Position numbers and translations under genes: made by a program. A stretch of DNA of 64,000 bases, from the NCBI GenBank assembly GCA_022829145.1, contig CM040752.1:37038586-37102585 (forward strand), given 5' to 3'. This DNA comes from Albula goreensis (Eukaryota; Chordata; Actinopteri; Albuliformes; Albulidae). This document shows, piece by piece, positions 1 to 12,463 of the stretch (position 1 is its first letter; each line of letters opens with the position of its first letter). The notes below the pieces were generated by a model. The model saw only the letters and a program-made list of their open reading frames with translations, had not been told where the DNA came from and ran no database searches.

Positions 1-1382
1 CACGCAGATCCGCACACACACACACACACACTCTTCCACGGGAACTAATAAAAACACATTTGTTACAACCTGCGGACTTGTAAACTGTAAATGAAGAAAA
101 CAAACAAACGTGTGTGAAGTTAGATTTGAGGATGTGTGGAATCTGACGTCCGTGTTGACGTTCAGATAGTGGTGTGCTGGTGCACAGGGGGTCCACGTGT
201 TTCTCATGCCTAGACAAAAGCACAAGAGTTCAGCTCAGAGCCACCCCACCTCCCCACCTGCCCACCCGCCCACTCCATCCTCGGCACACAGAAAGACACT
301 CACAGCTCCCAAAGGCTCAGATCTGCTCTGCCCACCTCTGCATCTGTGCAGTACTGACCCAAACCTGCAGGGGGAGCTTCAAAGGAAGAGCTGCCACTTG
401 AATGAAATTTGAGTTTATTCAGTTTTGTTTGGTGAACATGTTTTGACCCTGGGAAAGGCTGCAGAGTCCTCTGGGTTTCAGAGTTTTATCACTAAAGAGT
501 TCATATGCCTCGTCTCCAAGGTCTGAATTTTCTGCTGATTGAAATGGATCCACAGAATCCTGCAGACACTGCAGCCTCCTTCACATGAGTAGTTTAAAGC
601 TGCCATATTTGTGATTCCGGCAAGGCACCCGAGTTTTGACTTGTGGTAACCCTGGTCAGGAATACAGTATTGAGGCTCCGGAGGTGGACAGAACACTGTG
701 CAGGTGCAATGCTCTCAACAAGCTGAAAGTTTGGGTGGAACAAACTTCCCATCTTGCAGTATGAGCCCTCTCCAGTTCATGGAATGACCTCTGTTTTACA
801 GAAGCAAGCGATCTGCATTCACACACCTTTTTAAAAAGCACAAGCTGACTAATAACGGTGCATATGAAGTGTGCACATACATTTATAAAGGCATGGAATC
901 ACTCACTTAAGCAGGCTGCTGACGGGTATTGCAAGCGAACAGAGCCCCTTAAGAGCCTGTGGTTCGTGGATCACTGGGGGCCGTGGGGCTCAGTCTCTGG
1001 GGGTGTTACCTGCATGCTGGAGCTGAGCAGGGATGAGCCTGGAGGTTCCCCCTGAGCCAGGGCTAACCCAGCCTGGGTCCGCTCCAGACACCTGCCCCTG
1101 TGGGTGGAGAGTGGAAGTGGAAGGGACTGTGTAGCTTGTTTCATTATTGGGTGGCTGAATGTAAACAGCCAAATGGTTTGGGAAGCTGACCAGCACAGCA
1201 GGGTGGACAGCCCTACACTGTAATAAAGGTCTGTGGGATTGGTAATGACTGCAGTTTGGACCTTGGTTTGAAGGATGGCACCACCACTGTGCTGGGGCAG
1301 CGGATTACTCTGTTTGGTGTAGGATGGCACAACATGTGACCGCAGCACTCCCAAAAGCACAAGGGTTAGACAGCTGGAGCCC

Positions 1383-1429
<47 letters not shown>

Positions 1430-1870
1430 GTGAGACACTGTTGCAACGCAGTGCAAAGTGTTGACAGTACACCGAGTGTGACTCTATGGGACTTGGTATG
1501 AGCTGTGATGTACAGATCTGTTCCCAAACTGAAAGGCACATTCAGAGAGGAATGTAAGGGTCTGGATTATGGCATAGCTCCACTTAATCCCCAGCCAGAG
1601 TGCCACAATCTCAGTCAATGGAAGTCTTGAATGTAGACACCAAGTTGTATTTTCTATCCAGCTGTCCCAGTTTCAACCATGTTACTTTAAACTAAGCCAA
1701 GACGGTTCTACACAGGTGCAGCAGCAAATATATTCTCATGTTGGGAATGGCTTTTGTTCTTTTATTTTTGTAATAATTATATTGTACATAACCCATGTAA
1801 TTGAATAAATGTATACACTCCATAAGACTTGACAAAGATATTCCCTGATATTTTAATTAAGAAAATAAAA
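1..1870 (+). other. Probable 3' UTR end of an upstream gene
   Basis: I find no coding exon on either strand here. The stretch is moderately AT-rich toward its right end. It finishes with two AATAAA signals (1804-1809 and 1864-1869), preceded by a TGTACATA Pumilio-type element at 1783-1790 and a U-rich tract. That arrangement is typical of the end of a long vertebrate 3' UTR on the plus strand. In human, PPARD lies next to FANCE, so a ppard-like neighbour is possible, but nothing in the sequence identifies it. The remainder up to about 2,900 shows nothing recognisable. Confidence 0.35.
1385..1425. repeat. (CA)n microsatellite
   Basis: An uninterrupted CA dinucleotide run of about 20 units, inside the presumed 3' UTR of the gene to the left. 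Confidence 0.95.
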
Positions 1871-2956
1871 TCTCCATTTTGACAAGCTGGTTGTGGTATT
1901 CTGTTCTTGTGCTTCTGAATAGATCAGTATTTTTTTTTTAGATACATTTTTTCCACAGGGACCACATGAAACATGTCAGTTGTACCAGATGTATCCATTG
2001 AGAATATTTACACCTGCAATACCTGAGCAGGCAGACAATATTAAGAGAAAAAAATAACTTCCTCATCACCCATAAAATAATAAAGGGAGGAACGCTGCAG
2101 TTTAACATTACTTCCCTGTTCAAAGACCAGAGTGCTTTACTGAGCACAATGATTTCTTTACAGATAGAAAAGCCAGAAAGAAACATGTTACCTGAGAGAA
2201 CAACGACAAAACATCCTTCTGGAAAACATGAGTCTATGCAGACTACATCTGGCAATGTATATGGGTCTAAATGTGTGTTCAACCATGGACATTTTGTAGG
2301 ATCAAGCTGACATGTCTCCAGTCACTCACCAAAGACAGTCAAGCAGAAACACAGCCAGCTCCCCAACAGTCAGTCTGATGAGCAGAATCTCTGAAATTTG
2401 AGCTAATTCTGCAATTTCACAAGAGCAATTTGAGTTTCCAAATGTAAAACACGATACCATGGAGAAATGCAATGACTTATGATAGTAACCCATTGAATTA
2501 TGGACACAGCTCATAACTTTTGAACACAGATGTACATAAAATGATGGGCTTTTTTGACAATGGTTTGGTAGCCACGAGTTATTTTTATATTCAAATTTAA
2601 CATAATGAGATTGACTATATTTAAATTTAGAGGTGATTTTTGCAGATCAGAGGTATTTATTTTGCATACTCTTCACAAACCACGCACTCTCCTCAGATTG
2701 ATGCGAGTGATGAACGAATAAAAGAAAAAAATTCAGCCAGAGGAGGTCTGAACACTTGAAAGTGACATCTATTGGTTTAGCCGCGGATAGTCCAATTTTA
2801 TTGGTAAAATGTAACTCTTGGTTTCCCTTTGCTATTGGATACTTCCTCCTTAAGTAGGTTAACAAGGCCGACGCCCAAATAAAAGGCGATATATCACAAA
2901 TCCTGTCCGCTCGCTGGGACACGCAACCTGAGGCAGAACTTACACCTGAGTGGAAG

Positions 2957-3018
2957 ATGGAAAAGGAGACAAACGACTCATCTTTGGGTGTTACATCTAG
3001 TAGTGGTGCTCTTTGCAG
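2957..3018 (+). CDS. Makorin gene, alternative first coding exon 1A
   Basis: ATG at 2957 opens 20 codons (MEKETNDSSLGVTSSSGALC) plus two bases (AG), followed by a GTAGGG donor at 3019. Intron phase 2 matches the acceptor at 4557: the split codon becomes Arg and the terminal Cys becomes the first zinc ligand of CCCH finger 1. Exon 1B (3678-3748) has the same properties, so the gene seems to have two alternative first exons. Using exon 1A gives a 417-residue protein. CCAAT/ATTGG motifs lie about 150-170 bp upstream. Which exon is used cannot be told from sequence alone. Confidence 0.55.
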
Positions 3019-3677
3019 GTAGGGAGTGCCAAAGTCAAAGTAAAAATTGAGTGTTTGCTACAATTTCTCTGTTTGTAGCAAGCTAACAAGTCCAAACTTA
3101 AGGAAATGAACCCGAGTTTGACCTTGCGGGTTGTCCGTTTTCCAACTGTTTCAGGCCGGATGCCACAGTACAAACAATTCGGTGTTAAAGTCTCTCGTTT
3201 CTCACATTTGTATAGCGTCCTGAATCTTGCTGTTTTAAATGCAACCACGACTATTTATTTGTCCATGAAGTTGCTTCTTTGTGTTAAGCCAACGTGGCAT
3301 TTTTATCTACCAATTCACCCGTTTGGTTGTTGACAAGTAAAGGCATTTGGTCTCTGCCTGTTGGGAGTGGGTTGACTAACTTGAACCAAGTTGTCTACAA
3401 TCATTCACTTACTGACTGGTTACCAAACGACCCATGAAAACTGATTATGGCTCTCGAGTCATTTTTCCAAATATCAAGCCCTCTAGAGATTACCAAAAGC
3501 GAATTTAAATGACAACGCTACAATTATTCTGCAAACAATGTTTACAGGAATTTAACTTTTTCCATTTTCTTCAACGTCACTGGTTGGTTGGAAGTTGCCG
3601 TGACGTGCGCCGCTGTGTTACCCGCTCTGCAGTGTCATTCGCACCGATACACTCTTCTGGTTCGTCCAAACACTGAG

Positions 3678-6600
3678 ATGGAGCGACATGGTGTTATGTA
3701 CAGAAATGCTAACAAACGCGTTTTTAATGTAGGCAGAGCGCCTTGCAGGTAGGACTGTCTTCGATTAAAAAGTTCTTAAAGCACTCCAGTGTTATGCGCG
3801 GTATGAAAATCATTCGCTGCTCGCCTACTTTTGGAGAGATGTTTACATCCGGTGTGGAAACACAAAGGATTCCGCTCCGCTCCGCTCCGAGCGCTCCGCC
3901 ACTTGTTTACATTGAGCGCTGAGGAATGTCACAATTTTCGTAAATTCGTTAAGCTACTGCAAGCTAGTTATATTCTGGCATTTGTAGTATACGTTCGTAC
4001 TCAAGCAGCCACAATGCCTCTCAACTTAGTTGGCTAATTTGTTAGCTTGGTGGCTCGCTCGTTTTAGCTAGCAACAACATATTATGAGAACTCGGCGGAG
4101 AACGATTTGAATATGTTGGTCAACAACGCAGCTGAGAATGAGGAGGCTGCCAGCCTTCAGTCTGGCGAACGTTATATTTAGCGGTACTTTGAGTAGCTGG
4201 ATTGCTGTCTTTTGAAGCGAAACTGTGTTCCATTATTCGATGTTTTTCTAATTTTACATTTGTATAACGTAGGTACCAACTGTTTCAGATGGCAAGAAAT
4301 AGGACTAGGGATTAGTTTTTTAATTATGGTAACCGGCTATGATGTCGGATGTCTTATCATATGTAGTACTAGCGAACATGAGGATAATTTATAAGCATGT
4401 TCATATAACAAAAACTTTAAGTTGCTAAACCGCAGGAGTTAATTCAACCCACACACGACACCACTACAAGCACATCACCAAACAAACTGAAAACATGGTA
4501 GCTATCTCAGTTCTGCGTGTGTAACACTTTTTTGGCACATGTAAAACTTTCTTTCAGGCAGTACATCCGCGGCTCTTGCAGGTTCGGTCCGAGCTGTCTC
4601 TTCTCACACGAGCTTCCACTGTTTCCATCTGCCGAAATCTGCCGATATTTCCAAAAAGGCGTCTGCTGGTTTGGGGACCGTTGCAGGTGAGGGTTTTTTT
4701 TTTTTCGCTCTCTTCTCTTGTCTGGCAAGTCTATTTGGCAGACTGTTATTCAAAGACGACATGGTTATGATTGTGTTTAATTGATATTTTTACGGTGGGT
4801 GAAAATGGTAAATATCCAGAGATGCGTATCGTAGGACGTATTTTGACAACCCAAGTATATCTGCAGTTTGAACTTTAATGCCCCATAACATCACAAATCC
4901 CAGATACCCGATACCCCCCCCCCTCAATTCCTGTGTAAATCCACCATTTCCGGTGTCCAAATATCTCTCTAACATAAGCCCCGTGAGTTTTATTGACTGG
5001 GTTTGTTGCATATAGCAGTGTTGCATTTGCTCTGTAATTAATGACGGGCGCGCATAGTGTGCATGCGCTAGATGTCTGTTTGAATACAAGGACAAAAAAA
5101 TGCAGCTCTGGACTGTGGAATGTTAAAGGGGTTTCCCCAGTGTTGGCAGTGATTGATGGCTGTTGTGGGAATTGTGCAGAAAGTGGCCTGTCTGCATGAG
5201 AGGGTAGGGGGCGCTGTTTCAGATGCAAACTGCGGATGGCCCGGGAACACCAGTGGTGCTCCACTACTCGCCCTGTAGATTGCACCTTGTTGCATATGCA
5301 TTCACATCTGGCCATTTTGCAGTTGCTCTTATCCAGAGCAGCCTGCAGTGCTGAATACATGGTTTTGGCAAAGAGCAGAGAGGAGACCCAGTTAGTGTCT
5401 GAAAACAGAGGGGGTGTATCTCCTCACCGCACAAGCCAGCAAAGTGATGCCTTTCATTGTGTGTAGAGTGCCATGAGCATTTTACTTGATTCAGAAATGT
5501 CTTAACCCAAACCGAAGAGAACCTTCAGTGCTCCAGTTTTCCTCCATCTTTGCACCCCTTTGCATGTGTGACACTCTGCCCTCCCGCCATGGTAGTAGTC
5601 CTTAGATTGACCCTCTCTGTGACTCTAGGTGTAGTTTGTTGATGGTGCTCCTGTGTTCCAGGTATCAGCATGTCTCCCTCCCAGATGGTCGGGGTTCAGG
5701 CAGCAGATGGGGGTCCGTGCCCCCGGCCTACCCCCCTGCTGCGGGTCAGCGGTTGCCCCTGCATCGGCGGGGCTCTGAGCCTGCCCTCTCCCAGGCCCTG
5801 GGGGCCCCCAGCCTGGGCCGACGTGGCTCTGAGCCCCTGGTCAGCGGCATGATGAGCCTGCAGCACGGCTTTGAGCATCTGAGTGTCGGCATCGCTGAGG
5901 AAGAGGAGCAAATAGCGGCCGAAGCACCACTCAGACCCTGTCAGCAGCACGGTAAGCTACATATCTGGGAATTTGGGCTTCTACCTGGAGCTGTTGGTTT
6001 ATGGGGAGAGTCCACCTTGATTCTGATCAGGGTGGTGGCAGTCGGTGAGTTGAAAACAGAAGAAGCAGAAATTTCACCTTTAAATCTATCATTATTTTCA
6101 ACCTGTTCCCGTTAATCTGCCTTGATTCACAGTAAATCTAAGGATTCACAGAATGATCAACACTAGTCGTGTAAACAGAGTAGATGATTCAGTGTCATTT
6201 TGTGGTAAATGGTTTTTTTGCTAACTAGTTGAGGTCTGTGTGCTAAACTTTAGTGTGCATTGCACTCAACACAGATCCATTATACAGATAAAAGATCCTG
6301 TTTTTTCATCCTAAAAGTTTATTCTCAGAAATTGAGATCGATTTCAATACCTTTACTTCAGTTTATGAATTTGAATTTTCTAACAAGATGGCTACAATGG
6401 AAAACGCATTAAGGGTATAAAGGTGATTGCCATCCTTGTTAAACAATTTCACGCTGTAACTTTCCCTGTAGTGCACAAGATTCAGACAATCCACTGTTTT
6501 GCAAGCATTTAAACAGCAGAATGTTGCAAATCAGACGAGCGCTTTTGATATTAATATTCCCTGATTTTGGCAGAGTGAAAAGTACAATTATCCACAAATT

Positions 6601-9600
6601 ACAAGTGTGTGGGTATGACATGCAACAAAGTTCAGTACAGACAAATGATACTATCACAAAATGACACTGGTACTCATTTACTCCATCTATGCAATTGGTG
6701 TTAATTACTCTGCAAATGATTAGTTGTTAATCAAGGCAGATTTGTGATTCCTGTGTTTTCAACGTGCTGACCGCCACTGGATTAGGCCTGTCACAATCAT
6801 GAAGTTTGGGTTAACTGATAATTATTGTCCAAATGAACATGGTGGACAGTACTCGGCACCTGGTGGTAGGGGAGACTTGAATGGATACTTTAAAACATTC
6901 GACTAGATTTTTCAGTTTGATTTCAAGACTCCTCACAATAAGACTGACCGATTTTGTGTGGATTCTCATCACAATTGTCTGTCCGATTTCAAGTGGTGGA
7001 GTCTGCCGTGAAATTATTTGACTTTTTGAGTCGTTGCTTCTATATTTTAATGCAGAACTGTCCACCATGGTTCTGTGTGGTTACAGGTTCCTGGCTGCAG
7101 CAGCACCAGGGTCCGAATGGCTTGTGGACAGCGGAAAGCCTCAGAGCGCCCTCTACAGCTGGGGCAGTGCAGGCCCGTGCCGGCCCCATTATCTCCGGCA
7201 TGGCTGAAAGCCCCAAGTCTGGGGCTCAACAGCCATTTCTTAGGGTTTGTAGCAAGTTCAAAAAAGTCTTAGCAGGAGCTCCTTGGGGTGAGGTTCACTG
7301 TAGGGATTTGACTGCACTTTCATCCGCTGCCTTCTGTTTCCTGCAGAATCAGACCTCTGGCCTGCAGGGGGCAGTGCAAAGCGACAGTGCCTCTCCCTCC
7401 AGCAAAGACTGGCCAGATGAGGCCTACAGGCGAAGCAAAGATGTGATGTGTGGCATCTGTATGGACAAAGTGTATGAGAAAGCTAGCGCTCAGGAACGGC
7501 GCTTCGGCATCCTACCCAACTGCAGCCACGCCTTCTGCCTGAGCTGCATCGTGACCTGGCGCAAGACCAAGGACTTCCAGGACGAGGTTATAAAGTGAGA
7601 GTCCACTTTAGATACTGTGGATCAAAAACGGCTGTATTAAAGCCTGCTATGTTCGCCTACATGCCAAATGTCTTCATGCACCCAGCAAAACCTCTCCATA
7701 GTTGTGTAAATGCTACAGAAAATGCTCAATTCAAACATTAAAACTCTTGAAAGCCAAAGGAGCCAGTTTTTGCAGCTCTAAAGCAGTGGTATGTTTCTCT
7801 CAGGGCCTGTCCGCAGTGCCGGGTGAAGTCCTCCTACTACATCCCCAGCAAGTACTGGGTTAGCGATGGCGAGCTGAAGCAGATGCTCATCAGTGCCTTC
7901 AAAGAGAAATCCAGGTGTGTTCTGCCAGCGTTTCACCTGCACTCACGCAGCCTTTGGTCGGGATGTTTAGTGCTCAGTGGGTGGGGTGGAGCACTGACGG
8001 TCCTGCTTTAATGGTGGGTGGGGTGGGGCGGGGCACTGACGGTCCTGCTTTAATGGTGGGTGTTGTGGCTGGAACTCTGGTGTTCTCTGGCATAAGCCGT
8101 GTGCTGCTGGAGTGTTGCCGTTTGGTTTGTGCTGTGCTAAATTACTGTGTTCGCTGCAGTAAAATCAGGTGCAGTTTCTTCATGCGGCACGGGTGCTGCC
8201 CCTTCAAGAGTGAGTGCATCTACCGCCACGAGCATCCCGCCGGCCGCAGGCGCCGCCGTCGACGCTCCACCCCTGAGGTAAGCCCTGTCCACGAGCCCCC
8301 CTCCATCTCTGAGCCCCGTCTCTCACCCGCACGCCTCTGAGACGCGCCCTGAGCCCCGTCTCTCACCCGCACGCCTCTGAGACGCGCCCTGAGCCCCGTC
8401 TCTCACCCGCACGCCTCTGAGCCCCGTCTCTCACCCGCACGCCTCTGAGCCCCGTCTCTCACCCGCACGCCTCTGAGCCCCGTCTCTCACCCGCACGCCT
8501 CTGAGACGCGCCTGAGCCCCGTCTCTCCCTCACCCGCACGCCTCTGAGCCCCGTCTCTCACCCGCACGCCTCTGAGCCCCGTCTCTCACCCGCACGCCTC
8601 TGAGACGCGCCTCCTGAGCCCCGTCTCTCACCCGCACGCCTCTGAGCCCCGTCTCTCACCCGCACGCCTCTGAGACCCGCCCTGAGTCCTTGATGTCTGC
8701 ACTTTCCTGTTGTAACTGTAAGCCATGATTGAAGTGGCCAGTCAGGACTTGACTCTGTGCAGGGATGGCACAGTGAGGACATTTTCCCACCGGTTAAATT
8801 CATAACGACACCGGTGTATTGATTACACTGAACATTTTTACATTACATTTTTACAAGAAAATATGTCAGTGACGCTCTCTGTAGAGCACTTACTTTGATC
8901 TTTACGTTAGATTTTTAGATGTCCCCCTTACTTTGAACAAAATGAATGCTTAAATGGTTGGTCATTTTTTTTTTTTTTTTTTTGTTGATGTGCATCTAGG
9001 CCTGCTGCAAGTTGTATGGTGTTTCAAATACCTAATATCGTATTAGGTATTGTTTCAAATACCTAATACGTATTAGGTATTGTTTCAAATACCTAATACG
9101 GTATTGTTTCAAATACCTAATACGTTTCAGAGCATTTTTGCTTGGTTCTCACCCACTGCTAGCGTGTATGTTTTACTGAGGCTTATACTGGCTGCAGGAT
9201 GCTGGTCTGGTTCACATGTAGGCTGAAGGCTGCAGCTGTGAGACGTCTCCAAGCTGAGCCTCTCCTTTCATACTCAACTACTGTTTCGGTTTTAGAATAA
9301 CTCTACCCAAATATGTTTGCTAATAAATTCAGGTCTGTTACTACTCTGGCTAGCCATGTTCTCCTGAAGGCAGGACACCAATTCAGAGCCTTTTTTGATA
9401 GCTCTTTAATGTAGGAAAACATTTCTGGGCCAACTAAATTAACTCTTAGAAATCCAACGACAGAGATGCCAATGAGTTTGCAGTTACAGTGTGCAAAAAA
9501 GACAATCCATGTTTTCTAATGCTCGACCACAGATTGTGTCTGACATCATACTCTATCCCAGTGTCTGATTGGAGTAAATGGTCACATGGTGGATCTCTTC

Positions 9601-9743
9601 CCCAGCCTTCCTTGAGTGCTCTGGTGGACCTGGATGACAGCCTGCAGTTCCTGCATTACATCATCGCCCTGGCCATGCTGGACAGTGACATGCTGGACGA
9701 GGAGCTGTGGATGTACGTGGATGACGATGAGGATCCGCTCTGA
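3678..9743 (+). CDS. mkrn4: Makorin-family E3 ubiquitin ligase (CCCH/RING), mkrn4-like
   Basis: Coding exons are 3678-3748, 4558-4686, 5662-5951, 7087-7244, 7347-7594, 7804-7914, 8160-8277 and 9606-9743. The join is in frame at every junction and encodes 420 residues. CCCH finger 1 is C23-x7-C31-x5-C37-x3-H41 and finger 2 is C52-x7-C60-x5-C66-x3-H70. A linker rich in Ser, Gly and Gln follows. The C3HC4 RING runs C251 to C304 (CGIC, then NCSHAFCLSC, then CPQC). A last CCCH finger lies at C340-H359, then an Arg-rich run and an acidic C-terminus ending DDDEDPL. Makorins are RING-type E3 ligases that also bind RNA. The CCCH-CCCH-RING-CCCH order is diagnostic. Unlike MKRN1 and MKRN2, I see neither the CCCH finger before the RING nor the makorin Cys-His motif. 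The family call is firm; the '4' is my best guess at the paralogue. Confidence 0.85.
7245..7346 (+). other. Short in-frame intron of the makorin gene
   Basis: This 102 bp interval begins GTTTGT and ends CTGCAG, but it is a multiple of three and has no stop in the coding frame. It could be spliced, as assumed in the gene model, or kept to add 34 residues. The residues it would encode resemble no part of known makorins. Confidence 0.5.
8296..8690. repeat. Minisatellite, ~28 bp unit, makorin intron 7
   Basis: About ten imperfect tandem copies of a GC-rich unit containing GAGCCCCGTCTCTCACCC, some with an extra GACGCGCC insertion. The array begins some 20 bp after the exon 7 donor but does not contain the donor itself. 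Confidence 0.95.
9026..9127. repeat. Tandem AT-rich palindrome
   Basis: Three to four copies of a ~33 bp unit built on TTTCAAATACCTAATACG. Positions 9058-9081 form a perfect 24-nt palindrome whose half-site is AATACCTAATAC. It lies in makorin intron 7. Confidence 0.9.
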
Positions 9744-10850
9744 GCCGCTGCCCTGTCCTCTGGCTAGTGACAGCCGAGGACCTCTGCACCACTTTATGCC
9801 AGCATTCACATGTGAACTGCTTCTGGTAGCTTACAGAAACGTACTGTTTGTAGACCTTTTTATATGTGGTGTTAACCCCCCTCCCTGTCAATAAGCTACC
9901 CATTCATGGAACAGCTGTAGTCACATGTGATCATAACATTGAAGGACCATTGGTCTCTCCTTTTACACCTCCACCTTGGCCTGAACAAAGTGACTGAACA
10001 AGCCCTCACTTTATCTGGATTTCTCAGAGCGACGACTTTATTGCTTTAGTTGGTTGCTCCATTGGTCATTATGTGGTAACTGTAGTTCACCAATTTAAGT
10101 CCAGGACTGCCAAATAACCTTGGAGAAGGTTGCATATCAATACCCTGGCCCTCGTAGTGCTGGTCACGGCCCTGCCAAATGTCTTCCCCGGAAAGATGAA
10201 ATGTAGCGGAACAAAATTGGCAGGTCTGGCCAATCGGGTGTAGACTGGCGGTTGCTGCCTCTGCAGCCGGCTGCGTTGATTGACTTGTGTGGTTACCTGA
10301 TCGTTTAAGGTGGTCGTCTCTCTTCCTGTTTAACCTTGATTTGAAATTGTGGGAGGTGCACGCTAGTTGTGTTGTCATTAACGTGGACTGACTTTCTGTA
10401 GTGTTTTGGGGGGGCAGTTATTGGAGACTCAGTGTTTGTGTGGGAGGAGCTTTGCACCATTCAGATACTTACTTTGGAACCAGGTTTCTTCGCGACCACT
10501 GAAACTGTTACACCTAAAGTTTGGAATGTTGCGTAAAAGATTTTTTTTTTTAAATGTACTGTCAGCAGCGAATAATAATTTTTATGTTTGTCTTGAAGTT
10601 GTACTGTGGGGAAGTGTAGGGCTTTCCCCCAAACTTTTGAGGCCAGCGCTGCGGTTTTAGGCTTCTATCTGACATCCTGCTCGGGTGAAACCCGCTGTCC
10701 CTAACGGCGTCTGCGGCAGACAGGCATGTTCTCCCAGGATGCAGTGCTGCAGTGAGACAGGCCTGTGTGGCAGATGGAGGGTACCCCCTTTTATCTGTTT
10801 TATAATTGTATTCACCTGAAGAAAAAAATAAAACATTGTTTCACAAGTTG
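9744..10850 (+). other. Makorin gene 3' UTR
   Basis: The stop codon at 9741-9743 is followed by about 1.1 kb without recognisable coding content. It ends with AATAAA at 10827-10832 and a GT-rich stretch after it, which fits a poly(A) site near 10,850. Confidence 0.7.
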
Positions 10851-11930
10851 AATTTGCTGTGGTTTTGTCTCTTACTGGGTGTTGATGGATGGATCACTCA
10901 CATTGGTGGAGCTGCAACATGGTATGGGGGAAGGAACACATGAAATGTCTAGAGCTGGGTTTTCACACCAGGCTGAGGAATAGAATATGAACCTAACCAC
11001 ATGTGTGAGCCCTGCATTCTCGGTGTTTAAATTCATATTTGCATAACTACAGATGATGGAACATGATGCAAGCAAGAGATGAAACCTCCTCTTGGCAGCC
11101 TATGCCAGATTAGTTTTTGGTGGGTGTAGGAATCCAAGTGCTTGGCTGTCTTCAGCTGCGAAGATGTTCCTATGTTTGCATGTTGGAGTGTATGTAAAGA
11201 CATGCAAGTGCATCAGGCTGCCCTAGGGGGCTGCAGTGTGAAAACACATGGCACCTGGACACAGCTGTATGGAGGACTAGCTCTCTGAAAGGAGTGACGT
11301 CAGACTACCTAATGAATACTGCTGGAGCCAGCTTTAACTCAAAAGTAAAGGACGTGGTGTATTCTTTACAGATTTTTATAAGAAGGCTCCAGCTCTTGAC
11401 TGCAATGCAAAATGTGCTAAACGCAGCCATTTTTACAGGTCATAGATTAAACGCGTGGTCACATGACATACGAGCTATCTGGGATTTCTGGGTACTTTTA
11501 GCGAATGTTTTGGATGCTTCCAGAAATACCAGCCACGGTAGGCTACTCCAAAGATATCCACCATGGCTGTTACGGTTACATGCAGCATTTGTCATGGCTT
11601 CATATACAGTTCATACAAACCTCTAATCCAGACATAGTATTGCGAGGCATGGGGACGTTGATTCTAAATGGGAGAGACTACTCCAGCCTCTTTGGTTCGT
11701 CCTGTTCCGGATTAACGGTTTTCAGGACTCTCATGTTTGAAATTCTCTCACAAATCAAGGCATACATTGACCATGACACGTATCGAGCCTATCTCCACTC
11801 TTTTTGCATCTGTCCCGACAGACTTCTGCCTCTCAAAGTCAGAGCTGAATGCTCTGATATTTCTGTGTTTTTGCATTGGGGGTGAGCAGTGCTGTAATGT
11901 TATTGGGGTAGGCTTTTTTTCTAACTTCCG
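10851..11930. other. Intergenic interval, makorin to fance
   Basis: No exon, RNA gene or tandem array was recognised on either strand. The open frames present lack any family resemblance. Confidence 0.5.
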
Positions 11931-11965
11931 CTGACAAAAAAGAAAGAGCCGGAAGTGTTAGTGTG
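11920..11965. promoter_or_regulatory. Candidate fance promoter element (paired ETS-type sites)
   Basis: ACTTCCG near 11926 and CCGGAAGT near 11949 are opposed ETS/GABP-type motifs, common in TATA-less housekeeping promoters. They sit about 500 bp before the fance start codon. The transcription start itself is not determined. Confidence 0.35.
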
Positions 11966-12463
11966 TAGCGTCAAGTTTGAATCGACTTTTATGAGCAACA
12001 GTGAAGAATGTAGATCAGGTCATATAACCTAAAGAAAACACTGAAACTCATGGGACGTTAAAGGAGTATAACACTAGCAACTCATTTACCTCATCAGTGA
12101 GTTAAAATCGGTTCTCGTTTCATAGTATTTGCTAGATTAGCTAACAACTCAACAGCAACCAAGTTTCTCAGACTCCACAAGATAGCTAAATTGAAAGATA
12201 ATCAGGTTGATAAAGGAGATCGTCTTAAGAATTACAACTGGTTGTCATTTTATTTAGTTAAATAACGAAGTGGATTGATTGGCTTCAGAATTACAGTAAT
12301 CGGTCATATTGGTTGAAAGTGCTAGCTACGAGTACCCATTTTCTCTTAACCTCAGCGGTCGAAGGGTTTTACAGTTTCGTATCCTGTATGCTGAGGAACA
12401 CGCTAAATTAATTTGCACTTCACGATATCCTGTTGAGATTTGTTGGCACCATTCGAGTAATGA

